64,000 bases of DNA from Haloarchaeobius sp. HME9146 (GTDB taxonomy: Archaea; Halobacteriota; Halobacteria; Halobacteriales; Natrialbaceae), in assembly GCF_025399835.1 (NCBI RefSeq), contig NZ_JAODVR010000001.1, positions 1,426,001 to 1,490,000 on the forward strand, written 5' to 3'. A program made the translations under genes and the position numbers. How positions within the stretch are numbered: position 1 is the stretch's first letter; the number at the start of each line of letters is the position of its first letter. The notes beneath the pieces were generated by a model. It did not search any database. It was not told where the DNA came from and worked only from the letters and a program-made list of their open reading frames with translations. Shown here one piece after another: positions 16,567-24,828 of the stretch.

Positions 16567-18425
16567 GGTTCCCCCGGCAGGTCTGCGGGGTCGGTTCGCC
16601 CGTCAGCGACCAGTGCTGCCAGCTGGTCTGTCCGGTCGGCGAGGGCCGCTCGGACGTCCGCGTAGGTCTCCGTCGGTCCGGCGAGCGATGCCACGAGGGC
16701 GCTCTCGCCGCGGTCGATCCGGCCGGTCGAGGCGAGCGTCGTCCCGTCGAGTTCGAACAGGGACTCGAAGTGCACGCCATCAGCACCGGTCCGGACCTCC
16801 TCGATGCTCGCGACCCGACGCTGGGTTCCGGTGTCGGTCTCGACGGGGCGGCAGGTGACGACCAGGTCGGTGACGCCGAAGGAGGACTCGGGGACGCCGA
16901 GATCGGCGACGACGCGCTCGCGCACGTCGGCCCCGCCGTCGCCGTGGATGGTTCCGAGGACCGCGCTCCCGCTCGCGCCGACCCGCATCGCCTCGTAGAG
17001 GACGCGGGCCTCCTCGCCCCGGACCTCGCCGACGACCAGTGCGCCCTCACCGAGTCGCAGGGCGGTCCGGAGCGCCTCGTCGGGGGCGACGCTCGGCCCG
17101 TCGCCGGTGGTGGTGTGGAGGGCCTGTACGTCGCGCCCGCCAGCCTGGAGCGCCGAGACGGGCAGCTCCGGGGTGTCCTCGATGACGACGGTTCGGGTCT
17201 GGCGCGGGAGTTCCCACAGCAGCGCCCCGAGCGTCGTCGTCTTGCCTGCGCCGCGGGTCCCGGCGACGAGTATCGCGGCGGCACGCGCGACCGCCAGCGA
17301 GAGGAAGCCGGCCGCCTCGGCGGTGAGGCTCCCGGCGGCGACGAGTCGCGGGAGGGTCCAGGCGTCGCGCCCGTTCCGCCGGAAGGCGAACCCGTACCCA
17401 TCGCTGACGGGGCGGGTGACGCCCGCGACGCGAACCGGGTCGCCGGCCATCTCGGCCGTGGCATCGAGCGTCGGACTGGCCCGGGAGAAGGCGCGCCCGC
17501 TCTCCTGGCGGAACCGGGAGGCCAGCGCGCCTGCCGCCGCCTCGGTGAGCCGGACGTTCGTCGGCATGGTGTGTCCCCCGGCGGTGACACGGAGCGGCGT
17601 CTCCCTGACCGGCGCGGAGGCGAACACGTCCGAGACGGCCGGGTCGCCGAACAGGTCGGTGAGGACGCCGTACTCGCGGGTGTGCTTGCGGAGGATGCGA
17701 GTGAGGGTCTCGACCGGGGCAGCGTCGTCGGCGACCGCCCGGACCGCCCGCCCTGGTGCTCGCGCCGCCCCGTCGATTCGGCCATCGGCGAGGTGAGCGT
17801 AGGCGTCCGCGAGTGTCTCGAGGGCCGGTTCGTCGAGCCGTGACTCGATGGGTTCGAGGTGGTAGCACCGCCGGCCCGTGGCGTCCTCGTACTCCCGGAC
17901 GGTCGCATCGGTTCTTGCCTCGCGCGTGGCGACGAGCGTCGCACCGGGTGGGAGTGACGCCGCGATTCGCGCCTTGCTGACGGGTGGCCCCGAGAACGGG
18001 CGCAATGCGTCCTCGTAGCCGGCGGCCCGGTCTGCGAGGAGCGCGAGGCCGGTCTCGGCGACGAGGTCGGCGACCGGGCCTGCCCGAGCCGTCGCGTCGG
18101 CCGCGGCGCGCAGTGGGTCGGTCCGGGTACGACCCGCCAGCACCGGGTCGTGGAAGGCGGCCGCGTCGGCGAACCGGCCGGCTGCGACCAGCAACGCGGC
18201 CGCGTCGTCCTCGTAGGCCCGTTCCAGCCCGGCGGCCCTGACGACCACGCGCTCGGCGTCTCGGGATTCCAGGGCCACGATGGCGGTCGCCCGGCAGTCC
18301 GGGTCGGTCGCGAGGTCGCCGCCGGGGCAGTCTGTCGCGTCGAGCAGTAGCCGGTCACCCTCGAAGGAGACGGTGCAGCCGCAGGGGTCGTCGGTGCCGG
18401 TGCCGAGCAGCGAGTGCAGTGACAT
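16560..18425 (-). CDS. PilB/GspE/TadA-type pilus assembly ATPase
   Basis: The protein is 621 aa from ATG at 18425 (leaderless, TTTAAA 30 nt upstream). An N-terminal region of about 70 aa carries several cysteines (DPCGC near 15, then Cys near 33 and 44) and may bind metal. The secretion ATPase core follows, with Walker A LVAGTRGAGKTTT at about 388-400, the Asp box VIEDTPELPV, and Walker B ALVVGEVRGEEA. It hydrolyses ATP to power pilin-like polymer assembly with the TadC-type protein encoded immediately downstream. Confidence 0.92.
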   Translation of the reverse strand: MSLHSLLGTGTDDPCGCTVSFEGDRLLLDATDCPGGDLATDPDCRATAIVALESRDAERVVVRAAGLERAYEDDAAALLVAAGRFADAAAFHDPVLAGRTRTDPLRAAADATARAGPVADLVAETGLALLADRAAGYEDALRPFSGPPVSKARIAASLPPGATLVATREARTDATVREYEDATGRRCYHLEPIESRLDEPALETLADAYAHLADGRIDGAARAPGRAVRAVADDAAPVETLTRILRKHTREYGVLTDLFGDPAVSDVFASAPVRETPLRVTAGGHTMPTNVRLTEAAAGALASRFRQESGRAFSRASPTLDATAEMAGDPVRVAGVTRPVSDGYGFAFRRNGRDAWTLPRLVAAGSLTAEAAGFLSLAVARAAAILVAGTRGAGKTTTLGALLWELPRQTRTVVIEDTPELPVSALQAGGRDVQALHTTTGDGPSVAPDEALRTALRLGEGALVVGEVRGEEARVLYEAMRVGASGSAVLGTIHGDGGADVRERVVADLGVPESSFGVTDLVVTCRPVETDTGTQRRVASIEEVRTGADGVHFESLFELDGTTLASTGRIDRGESALVASLAGPTETYADVRAALADRTDQLAALVADGRTDPADLPGEPC

Positions 18426-18433
18426 ACCGGCGG

Positions 18434-18455
18434 TGGCCGCGGTCTCGGATTTAAA
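18434..18455 (-). promoter_or_regulatory. Promoter with TATA and GCGGCCA element (ATPase gene)
   Basis: On the minus strand GAGTTTAAATCC has TTTAAA at 18455-18450, GCGGCCA at 18440-18434 and ATG at 18425: spacing 30 and 15, identical to the other promoters of this set. The CCGCGG palindrome overlaps GCGGCCA. Confidence 0.7.
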
Positions 18456-18508
18456 CTCGGGGACGAGACGGGGCGGGGACGGTCGGCGAGCGACCTGCCC
18501 GACACCGG

Positions 18509-18949
18509 TCACGACCGGGCGACGTGGACCCCATCCGCCGCCAGGGTGAGGACGAGACGATGACTCCCGCTCCCGTCCAGGACCAGCGGCGCGCCGTCAG
18601 CCGTGTGCAGGGCGACGCCGGTCCGGACTTGCTGTACCGGTCCGCCGGCCAGCCGATACGACAGGAGACGCGAGTCCGGGTCGCCGGGCACCCCACCGAC
18701 CGCGACCCACTCGACCTCGCGAGTCGTCCAGGCGGCATCGGGGAGCCGAACCGTCACCAGCCGGCGCGCTCCCGGCCCGCTGATTCGGTCCTCGCTGGCG
18801 ACGAGGCCGTTGGCTGCGCGTTCCAGCCGGGCGAGGTCGGTCGAGACCTGCTGGTCGCTCCTGTGCTCGCGAGCGTCGTCCAGTGCCGGCGCAGTCACGG
18901 CCAGCAGCGCCAGCGCGAGAGCGACCGAGAGAACGGGACGGACGCTCAC
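18509..18949 (-). CDS. DUF7311-type exported pilus-cluster protein
   Basis: The protein is 146 aa from GTG at 18949, which overlaps the DUF7310 stop as GTGA and so is translationally coupled. SVRPVLSVALALALLAVTAP is a signal peptide or anchor, followed by a small soluble domain with helices (DLARLERAANGLVAS) and beta strands. Family recalled as DUF7311, found next to the PilB-like ATPase in haloarchaea. Function unknown. Confidence 0.82.
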   Translation of the reverse strand: MSVRPVLSVALALALLAVTAPALDDAREHRSDQQVSTDLARLERAANGLVASEDRISGPGARRLVTVRLPDAAWTTREVEWVAVGGVPGDPDSRLLSYRLAGGPVQQVRTGVALHTADGAPLVLDGSGSHRLVLTLAADGVHVARS

Positions 18950-19497
18950 AGGACCTCTCGGATACGGGCGAGGAGCCCCCCTTGCTCGCTGTCCTCCTCG
19001 GAAGTTGGTATCGTGTACGGGTCGCCGTCGTCGGTCGGACCCTCCGAGTACTGGCGGGCTGACCCGCCGCCGTGGCGGCTCGTGCGGGTGGACCATTCGG
19101 CGGCCAGCGCACTGTCGGGTGGGTCGGCGCGGTCGGACGTTCCCTCGGTCTGTCTCCGGGCACTGGCCTCGAGTTCCTCGACCCGGGCCTCCAGCGACTC
19201 GACCGCAGCGAGCGCTCCATCCGCGCGTTTCTCCACCCGCTCGTTCACGCTCCGGACGTTGCCGGCGTACCCGCGCAGCGCCTGAACCGCGGCGTCGAGC
19301 TCGGCGACGGTGGCCTCGAGTTCGTCGAGCCGGTCGGTGAGCCTGGCTGCCCTGTTCTCGCCCGGCGTGGTCCCGTCGGTCGGTCCCGCTTCCGGGGCCG
19401 TCCCGACGGAGTCGACACCCATCGTTCCCGGGACCGCATCGTCGTCGGAGATGGCGCGCTCGACCGCCCGCAGTCGGTCGTTCAGTTGGTCGGACAT
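18946..19497 (-). CDS. DUF7310-type coiled-coil protein
   Basis: The protein is 183 aa, soluble. A coiled coil spans about 50-117 (RLTDRLDELEATVAELDAAV and following heptads), then a disordered acidic linker and a short amphipathic end GGLLARIREVL. It is the first gene of the pilus-like cluster, leaderless from TTTAAA at 19527-19522. It may act as an adaptor between the ATPase and other cytoplasmic parts; this is inference from position and coiled coil only. Confidence 0.85.
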   Translation of the reverse strand: MSDQLNDRLRAVERAISDDDAVPGTMGVDSVGTAPEAGPTDGTTPGENRAARLTDRLDELEATVAELDAAVQALRGYAGNVRSVNERVEKRADGALAAVESLEARVEELEASARRQTEGTSDRADPPDSALAAEWSTRTSRHGGGSARQYSEGPTDDGDPYTIPTSEEDSEQGGLLARIREVL

Positions 19498-19505
19498 GTC
19501 GCCAC

Positions 19506-19527
19506 TGGCCGCGGCCTGGTATTTAAA
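19506..19527 (-). promoter_or_regulatory. Promoter with TATA and GCGGCCA element (DUF7310 gene)
   Basis: On the minus strand GGCTTTAAATACC has TTTAAA at 19527-19522 and GCGGCCA at 19512-19506, with ATG at 19497 (spacing 30 and 15). Here the element is a perfect palindrome GGCCGCGGCC at 19507-19516. It sits in the 76-nt divergent gap shared with the CetZ gene. Confidence 0.7.
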
Positions 19528-19573
19528 GCCTCAGTCGGAACGTTTTACCCCCCGCTCTGCGGATGCCGATAGT

Positions 19574-20653
19574 ATGAAAGTCGTCCTGATCGGTGTCGGA
19601 CAGGCTGGTGGGAAGATCGCCCAGTCACTGGCCGAGTTCGACTACAACATGGACTTCGACGCGGTGCAGGGTGCGCTCGCGGTCAACTCCGCGCACGCAG
19701 ACCTCCAGAATCTGGACATCGAGACGCAACTCGTCGGCCAGGATACGGTGAAAGGGCACGGCGTCGGCGGTGACAACGAACTCGGCGCACAGGTGATGCA
19801 AGACGACGCCATCGAGGTCATGGACAGCCTCGACGGGAAGATCACGGCGCAGGCGGAGGCCATCTTCGTCATCGCCGGCCTCGGCGGCGGAACCGGCTCC
19901 GGCGGTGCCCCGGTCCTCGTCCGCGAACTCCAGCGCGTCTACGACCTTCCCATCTACGCGCTGGGCGTCCTCCCCGGCCGCGGCGAGGGGTCGATGTACC
20001 AGGCCAACGCCGGTCGGTCGCTCAAGACCGTCGTGCGCGAGGCCGATTCGACCATCCTCGTGGACAACGACGCCTGGCACGACGCCGGCGAGTCCATCGA
20101 GGGGGCCTTCGACAGCATCAACCAGAACATCGCCCAGCGTATCGGCCTGCTGTTCGCCTCGGGCGAGGCGGTCGAGGGCGTCGGCGAGAGCGTCGTCGAC
20201 ACCTCCGAGGTCATCAACACGCTCCGCGAGGGCGGCATCGCCTGCATGGGCTACGCCAGCGCCATCTCGGGCGAGACCGCCGAGGACAACATCAACGCCG
20301 TCACCAGCGTCACCCGGTCCGCACTGTTCACCGGGACGAGCCTTCCCGATGCCGTCACGGCGGACTCCGCACTGCTGGTCGTCGCAGGTCGCCCCGAGGC
20401 GATTCCGCGGAAGGGCGTCGAACGCGCCCGGCGCTGGGTCGAGGACCAGACCGGCTCGATGCAGGTCCGTGGCGGCGACTTCCCGCTGGATTCGGACCGC
20501 ATCGCCGCGCTCGTCCTCCTCGGTGGCGTCGAGCGCTCGCCCCGCATCGAGGAGTTCATGGAGCGCGCTCGCGAGGCCCAGCAGCAACAACAGAAAGCAC
20601 CCGAGGACCACGCCGCGAACTTCCGCAACGACGACCTCGAAGACCTGTTCTGA
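19574..20653 (+). CDS. cetZ: CetZ-family tubulin-like GTPase
   Basis: The protein is 359 aa starting MKVVLIGVGQAGGKIAQ. The tubulin signature GLGGGTGSGGAP lies at about 103-114; the GTP-binding GVGQAGG loop at 7-13 and QGALAVNSAHADL also fit CetZ rather than FtsZ. The C-terminus is a glutamine-rich linker and a short acidic tail NDDLEDLF. CetZ proteins form filaments controlling cell shape and motility in haloarchaea; which paralogue this is cannot be assigned. It is divergent from the pilus-like cluster, 76 nt away. Confidence 0.93.
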   Translation: MKVVLIGVGQAGGKIAQSLAEFDYNMDFDAVQGALAVNSAHADLQNLDIETQLVGQDTVKGHGVGGDNELGAQVMQDDAIEVMDSLDGKITAQAEAIFVIAGLGGGTGSGGAPVLVRELQRVYDLPIYALGVLPGRGEGSMYQANAGRSLKTVVREADSTILVDNDAWHDAGESIEGAFDSINQNIAQRIGLLFASGEAVEGVGESVVDTSEVINTLREGGIACMGYASAISGETAEDNINAVTSVTRSALFTGTSLPDAVTADSALLVVAGRPEAIPRKGVERARRWVEDQTGSMQVRGGDFPLDSDRIAALVLLGGVERSPRIEEFMERAREAQQQQQKAPEDHAANFRNDDLEDLF

Positions 20654-20659
20654 GCCAGC

Positions 20660-21085
20660 TCAGTTCGGTTCGGTCTCCGGTTCCCTGTCTCGCTTCACCC
20701 GCGCCCGCGCGTCCTCCAGCGTCTCCGTGTCCAGCAGCGTCTCCAGTTTCCGTTCGAACTGTTCCTCCGAGAGTTCGCCCTGTGCGTAGCGCTCGCGGAG
20801 CGTGTCGAGGGCGTCGCGCTTCGAACTGGGGAGGTCCTCTCGCGTCGTCTTTCCGCGGAACGCCCCGTCCAGTGCCTCGTCCATCCGACGGTTCGTCTCG
20901 CCCAGGAGGTCTGCCTCGTCCTCCTCGCCGGAGAGGATGCTGACGATGGGGACGACGACGGCGTACCCGATGACCCAGATCAGCCACCAGTTGTTCACGT
21001 CGAGGAAGAGGCCAGCGAGTCCAGCACCGCAGACGAGCAACGACGCGACCCGGGTCAGGCGGGTGTCGTGAGGGCGGGTCGGCAT
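20660..21085 (-). CDS. SHOCT-domain membrane protein
   Basis: The protein is 141 aa. Two short hydrophobic segments (about 10-28 and 31-51) form a hairpin in the membrane, followed by a charged linker and a C-terminal SHOCT-type helix pair, KRDALDTLRERYAQGELSEE then QFERKLETLL (about 88-118). SHOCT domains are short oligomerisation modules at C-termini. Partner and role unknown. It ends 6 nt from the CetZ stop on the opposite strand. Confidence 0.88.
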   Translation of the reverse strand: MPTRPHDTRLTRVASLLVCGAGLAGLFLDVNNWWLIWVIGYAVVVPIVSILSGEEDEADLLGETNRRMDEALDGAFRGKTTREDLPSSKRDALDTLRERYAQGELSEEQFERKLETLLDTETLEDARARVKRDREPETEPN

Positions 21086-21130
21086 AGCTGTCGATTGGAC
21101 GAACGCGGTGAAAAACGTTCTCTCGCTCGT

Positions 21131-22477
21131 TCAGACCAGGCTCGCGCCGTCGAACTCGGTGCGCTGGAAGTCGACCTCCAGCAGGTCGAGGATGGTCGGC
21201 GCGATGTCGAAGAGGTCCGCGTCGGAGATGTTCGCCTCGGGGTCGTCGATGAACAGGGAGGCGTTGTCGAAGCTGTGCATCCCGTTGCGGGCACCCTTGG
21301 TGAACACCTCGTCGTGACCCTTGAAGCCGGCCTTGAGGTCGAAGCCGTGGTTCGGGATGATGACGAGGTCCGGCGCGATGTCGTCGTGGTCGCCGCGGAA
21401 CGCCTCCTCCTTCTCGACGACACGCTCGGCGACCTTCTCGCCGTTCGGGCCTTCGAGGGCTTCGAGGTCGGCCTTGAGCTCGTCGCGGACCGCCTCGTAC
21501 TCGTCCTGTGGGACCGAGCCACGCGGCTCACGGCCTTCGAGGTTGAGGTAGACGCGTCCCGGGATGAACGAGTAGGCGCGGGCGTCCGAGGAGATGTCGC
21601 CGAGCTCCTCGGGCTCGTCCGTGTCGAACTCCAGCCAGCCCTCGCGGCGGAGCCACTCGTTGAGGTGGACCTCGTTGTCGAGGGTGGTGAACCCGTGGTC
21701 GCTCGCGACGACCATCGTCACGTCCTCCGGAAGCTGCTCGCGGAGCTTGCCGAGGTAGTCGTCGACCTTCTCGTAGAAGTCGAGGAACTCCTGTTTGTAG
21801 TCGCCGTCGCGCTCGTAGTCCTCGAACAGGAAGTGGTTCACGCGGTCGGTCGTCATGAAGACGCCGAAGAACAGGTCCCAGTCGTCCTGCCCGACGTAGT
21901 GCGAGAACGCCTCATAGCGCTTGTCCAGCGTGAGGTGGGCGTCTTCGATGAACTCCGCTTTGTCGTCCTTGTGCCCGAGCTTGGCGTTGACGTCGAGCTT
22001 GTAGTCGATAGAGTCGAGGTAGCCCCCGAACTCGTCGGGGTAGGCGGCCTTGCTCATGTCGTTGACGGAGAGGAAGCCGCTGACCATGCGCTGGACGTTG
22101 CGCTGGGGTGGGAACGTCACGGGGACGTTCATCACGGTCGAATCGCGACCGTCCTCCTCCACGCGGTCCCAGAGGCGCTTGGCCTGCACGTCGTCGCCCA
22201 TGGGGACGTAGGTGTCGTAGGTACCGATCTCACGGTCCTGGAAGCCGTAGACGCCGGTCTCGCCGGGGTTCACACCGGTCGTCAGCGACGGCCAGCAGGC
22301 GCTGGACTCGGGAGGAACGATGCTGTCGATGGGACCGGCGCTCCCCTCGCGAGCGAGCGCGGTCAGGTTCGGAAACCGCTCCTCGTTGTCGGAGATGAGG
22401 CTGTACGGTACCCCGTCGATGCCGAAGAACGCGACGCGGGGCGTGTCGTCGCCACGAAGACGGTCGAAGAGACCCAT
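21131..22477 (-). CDS. Alkaline phosphatase superfamily / type I phosphodiesterase
   Basis: The protein is 448 aa. The superfamily metal site is visible: FFGIDGVPYSL (Asp near 21), the nucleophile region PPESSACWPSLTTG near 56-69, MTTDRVNHF near 208 and ASDHGFTTL near 257. No signal peptide is present, so it acts in the cytoplasm. It hydrolyses phosphate mono- or diesters (nucleotide pyrophosphatase/PGM-like group). Haloarchaeal relatives often sit beside polysaccharide genes, but no such context is seen here. Confidence 0.9.
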   Translation of the reverse strand: MGLFDRLRGDDTPRVAFFGIDGVPYSLISDNEERFPNLTALAREGSAGPIDSIVPPESSACWPSLTTGVNPGETGVYGFQDREIGTYDTYVPMGDDVQAKRLWDRVEEDGRDSTVMNVPVTFPPQRNVQRMVSGFLSVNDMSKAAYPDEFGGYLDSIDYKLDVNAKLGHKDDKAEFIEDAHLTLDKRYEAFSHYVGQDDWDLFFGVFMTTDRVNHFLFEDYERDGDYKQEFLDFYEKVDDYLGKLREQLPEDVTMVVASDHGFTTLDNEVHLNEWLRREGWLEFDTDEPEELGDISSDARAYSFIPGRVYLNLEGREPRGSVPQDEYEAVRDELKADLEALEGPNGEKVAERVVEKEEAFRGDHDDIAPDLVIIPNHGFDLKAGFKGHDEVFTKGARNGMHSFDNASLFIDDPEANISDADLFDIAPTILDLLEVDFQRTEFDGASLV

Positions 22478-22561
22478 ATCGGCCCGTACTGCGGTCGACT
22501 ACAAGAAGCTTCTTTTCACCACTCAATCAGGCCGCAGGTCACGACTCCCGGCAAAAATTCG

Positions 22562-22705
22562 TTACTCGTCGCGCCGCGACGACCGCTCGAAGTTCGTGGG
22601 AACCACGGTAACGTGGTACATCCCGACGCCACCCGTTGATTCGCGTGATTCCGTCGTCTCGCGGGGCTCGACCTTCGTCGTCGGGTGTACGCTGTTGGTT
22701 GCCAT
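22562..22705 (-). CDS. Possible small protein (47 aa)
   Basis: This frame starts MATNSVHPTTKVEPRETTES and ends TNFERSSRRDE. It is charged, without cysteines or hydrophobic stretch. Support comes from a TATA-like TTTATCC about 34 nt upstream in an AT-rich stretch and from codon use like its neighbours. The middle GVGMYHVTVVPTNFE looks like two beta strands. No family recognised; it could also be part of the leader of the phosphatase gene downstream. Confidence 0.45.
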   Translation of the reverse strand: MATNSVHPTTKVEPRETTESRESTGGVGMYHVTVVPTNFERSSRRDE

Positions 22706-22874
22706 CTCTATCAGGATGTACGGGGCACCACCGGATAAAATTACTCATGCTCATAAATTATCGGGGGTCGGCCCGACATTACCAGAGCGTATCTTCTCGT
22801 GCAGCTGGCGTGTTGGGCAGTCCGGTCCGGGCGGACGAGACACGTTTTTGAAGGGGGTACCCGAACGTGGGACC

Positions 22875-23066
22875 ATGGAACGAAACGTAGACGACACCGG
22901 GCAGATGATCCGTGTCGGGCTGGGGTCGGTCGCGGTGTTTGCAGGGATGGTCGCGGGTGCGGGCTTCCAGCGCACGTCACTCGGCGTCCTCCTCGGCGTC
23001 CTCGGTGCGACGCTGTTGCTGACCGGTGCGTTGCGCGTCTGCCCGCTCGGGGCAGTGCTCGACTGA
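22875..23066 (+). CDS. DUF2892/YgaP-like small membrane protein
   Basis: The protein is 63 aa. MERNVDDTGQMIRVGLGSVA followed by two close hydrophobic helices (about 12-30 and 35-53) and the terminal motif RVCPLGAVLD match the inner-membrane YgaP-like domain (DUF2892), whose hallmark is CPLY near the end. It is probably a dimeric helical hairpin in the membrane; the role is unknown, though relatives are linked to rhodanese domains. A TATA-like TTTTTGAAGG lies about 32 nt upstream. Confidence 0.85.
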   Translation: MERNVDDTGQMIRVGLGSVAVFAGMVAGAGFQRTSLGVLLGVLGATLLLTGALRVCPLGAVLD

Positions 23067-23091
23067 AAAGAACCGAACTCGGAGACGGTCG

Positions 23092-23625
23092 TTACTGGAA
23101 GTTCTCTTCGTAGAGGTCCATCGCGTGCTCGATGGCGTCCTTCGCCGCCTGCTTGTCCTCCCAGCCCTGCGTCTCGACTTCCTTGCCGGCCTCGAGGTTC
23201 TTGTAGGTCTTGAAGAACTCGTCGATCTCGTCGAGCTGCTGCTGCGGGATGTCTTCGAGGTCCTCGATGTGGTCGAAGCGCGGGTCCTCGGTCGGGACCG
23301 CGATGACCTTGTCGTCCTGCTCGCCGTCGTCGTCCATCTTCATCAGCGCGACGGGACGGGCTTCGATGACACAGCCCGGGAACGTCTGGTCCTCGACGAG
23401 GACGAGCACGTCGAAGGGGTCCTCGTCGTCGTAGTACGACTGCGGGATGAACCCGTAGTCGGAGGGGTAGTGGACGTTGCTGTGGAGCACGCGGTCGAGG
23501 ACGACCCCGGGGATGTCCTTGTCGTACTCGTACTTGTTGCGCTCGCCTTTCAGGCACTCGACGACTGCGTAGATGGTCTCCGGCGCGTTCGGGCCAGTTT
23601 CCAGGTCTTCCCAGAGATTCGTCAT
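23092..23625 (-). CDS. ppa: Inorganic pyrophosphatase
   Basis: The protein is 177 aa, the usual length for family I soluble pyrophosphatase. The signature region is DPFDVLVL near 68-75, with YGFIPQSYYDDEDPFD giving the Asp metal ligands, and KYEYDKD near the N-terminus contributing Lys and Tyr. It splits diphosphate to orthophosphate in the cytoplasm with Mg, pulling biosynthetic reactions forward. A TATA-like GGTAAATACG lies about 45 nt upstream, implying a leader of roughly 15 nt. Confidence 0.96.
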   Translation of the reverse strand: MTNLWEDLETGPNAPETIYAVVECLKGERNKYEYDKDIPGVVLDRVLHSNVHYPSDYGFIPQSYYDDEDPFDVLVLVEDQTFPGCVIEARPVALMKMDDDGEQDDKVIAVPTEDPRFDHIEDLEDIPQQQLDEIDEFFKTYKNLEAGKEVETQGWEDKQAAKDAIEHAMDLYEENFQ

Positions 23626-23863
23626 ACGTTCTGGCGTGGGAGTACGGGGCGGAAAGTCCTTTCGTATTTACCCATTCGTCACAGTTTATCCTCGGGCGAA
23701 CGACTGTGTGGCACGATATCACGGCCCGGTAACTGGAAAAAAGTAACAGGAACCCGAAATCGCAATGCCTCAGGCAGTCTAGGGAGTGACGGGTCGGTGG
23801 AACTGCAAGTAAATGCACTAATAGTTGAGAAGTGTTAAATAGCCTGGTGACATTTAGTAAGGT

Positions 23864-24214
23864 ATGTCAGAGGCACAAGCAGTCACCGGGCAACAGGGCA
23901 TCGCGCGTGAGCTCACCGCGTTCCAGCACAACATTCTGGTCATTCTGGCAAAGGAGCCGATGTACGGTCTCGCGATTAAACGCGAGCTAGAGGATTACTA
24001 TGGAACGGAGGTCAACCACGGCCGCCTGTACCCGAACCTCGACGAACTCGTCGGGCTCGGACTCATCGACAAGAGCGAACTCGACAAGCGGACCAACCAG
24101 TACGAGCTGACCGACGACGGCTACGACGCCGTCATGGACCAGCTCCAGTGGACGCTGTCGAAGATCGGTGAGGACGAAGAGCGCGCGAACGAAGTCCGCG
24201 CACTCCTCGACTAG
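23864..24214 (+). CDS. PadR-family winged-helix transcriptional regulator
   Basis: The protein is 116 aa. FQHNILVILAKEPMYGLAIK then RELEDYYGTEVNHGRLYPNL is the winged helix of PadR proteins, followed by a wing and a C-terminal dimerisation helix. It has no long effector helix, so it is a PadR-s2-like form common in haloarchaea. TTAAATAG lies about 30 nt before the ATG (leaderless). The 238-nt gap upstream, shared with the divergent ppa gene, may contain its operator. Its stop TAG shares the palindrome CTAG with the stop of the convergent gene. Confidence 0.92.
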   Translation: MSEAQAVTGQQGIARELTAFQHNILVILAKEPMYGLAIKRELEDYYGTEVNHGRLYPNLDELVGLGLIDKSELDKRTNQYELTDDGYDAVMDQLQWTLSKIGEDEERANEVRALLD

Positions 24215-24828
24215 GACGACAGATCGGGCACCCGTTTTTCCGCGGTTTCGAACACGAGCTCCAGCGACGTCTCCACCACTGCTTTCTCCTCCTCGGTCGG
24301 CCACGCGTTGCGCGGATAGTACCACTCCAGGAACTCCTGCAGCTCTGCGCTCGTCGCGGTGTCGGCCGGCCGGGCGTAGTGATTGCCCATGAAGTCGGCC
24401 AGCTTCCTGGCGTTGTTCGCGTGGACCTCGCCGTGTGCGTCGGCGATGGCGGCGACCAGTTCGTCGTTCTGCTCGGCGACCTCGGCCCACTCCTCGGGCT
24501 CGCCCGGGCCCGAGAGCGACGCCTCGACCGCCCGGTCGGTGTCCTCGATGCGGTCGGTCCGGATGACGCCGTCTTCGACCCACTCCTCCGGGTGCAGGAC
24601 GAGCGTCTCGCCCTCGTCGTCGTCGCGGACGCGAGCCGTGAACTCGTGGTCCTCCAGCAGGTCGGTCCGTCGCGTCTCGTAGGACTCGACCGCCCCGTCG
24701 TCGACTGCTTCCCTCGCGAGGCGCGTGAGTCGTTCTGCCTCCTCGACCACGTCCTCGGGGAGTTCCTGGTCTTCGGTCTCGTCGGCCGATTCCGCCTCGT
24801 TCTCGTCCGGATGTGCGTCCTCAGGCAT
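24211..24828 (-). CDS. Conserved haloarchaeal protein downstream of rnhA (DUF7108-type)
   Basis: The protein is 205 aa from ATG at 24828, overlapping the rnhA stop by 8 nt (ATGCCTGA); an in-frame ATG at 24849 would overlap more. A strongly acidic N-terminus (DAHPDENEAESADETEDQEL) is followed by a mixed helical domain containing VVEEAERLTRLAREAVDDGA and HANNARKLADFMGNHYARP. It is translationally coupled to RNase HI, which hints at a nucleic-acid-related role. Function unknown; I recall it as DUF7108. Confidence 0.82.
   Translation of the reverse strand: MPEDAHPDENEAESADETEDQELPEDVVEEAERLTRLAREAVDDGAVESYETRRTDLLEDHEFTARVRDDDEGETLVLHPEEWVEDGVIRTDRIEDTDRAVEASLSGPGEPEEWAEVAEQNDELVAAIADAHGEVHANNARKLADFMGNHYARPADTATSAELQEFLEWYYPRNAWPTEEEKAVVETSLELVFETAEKRVPDLSS

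Noticed and set aside
13732-16665. A nearly 3-kb open frame on the plus strand opposite the pilus genes
   Set aside because: It is Arg/Gly/Pro/Ala-rich with no domain, mirrors the TadC and DUF728x genes, and is the usual antisense open frame of GC-rich DNA.
22706-22874. Additional small gene in the AT-rich gap before the DUF2892 gene
   Set aside because: Only promoter-like AT stretches and no frame with good codon use beyond the 47-aa candidate.
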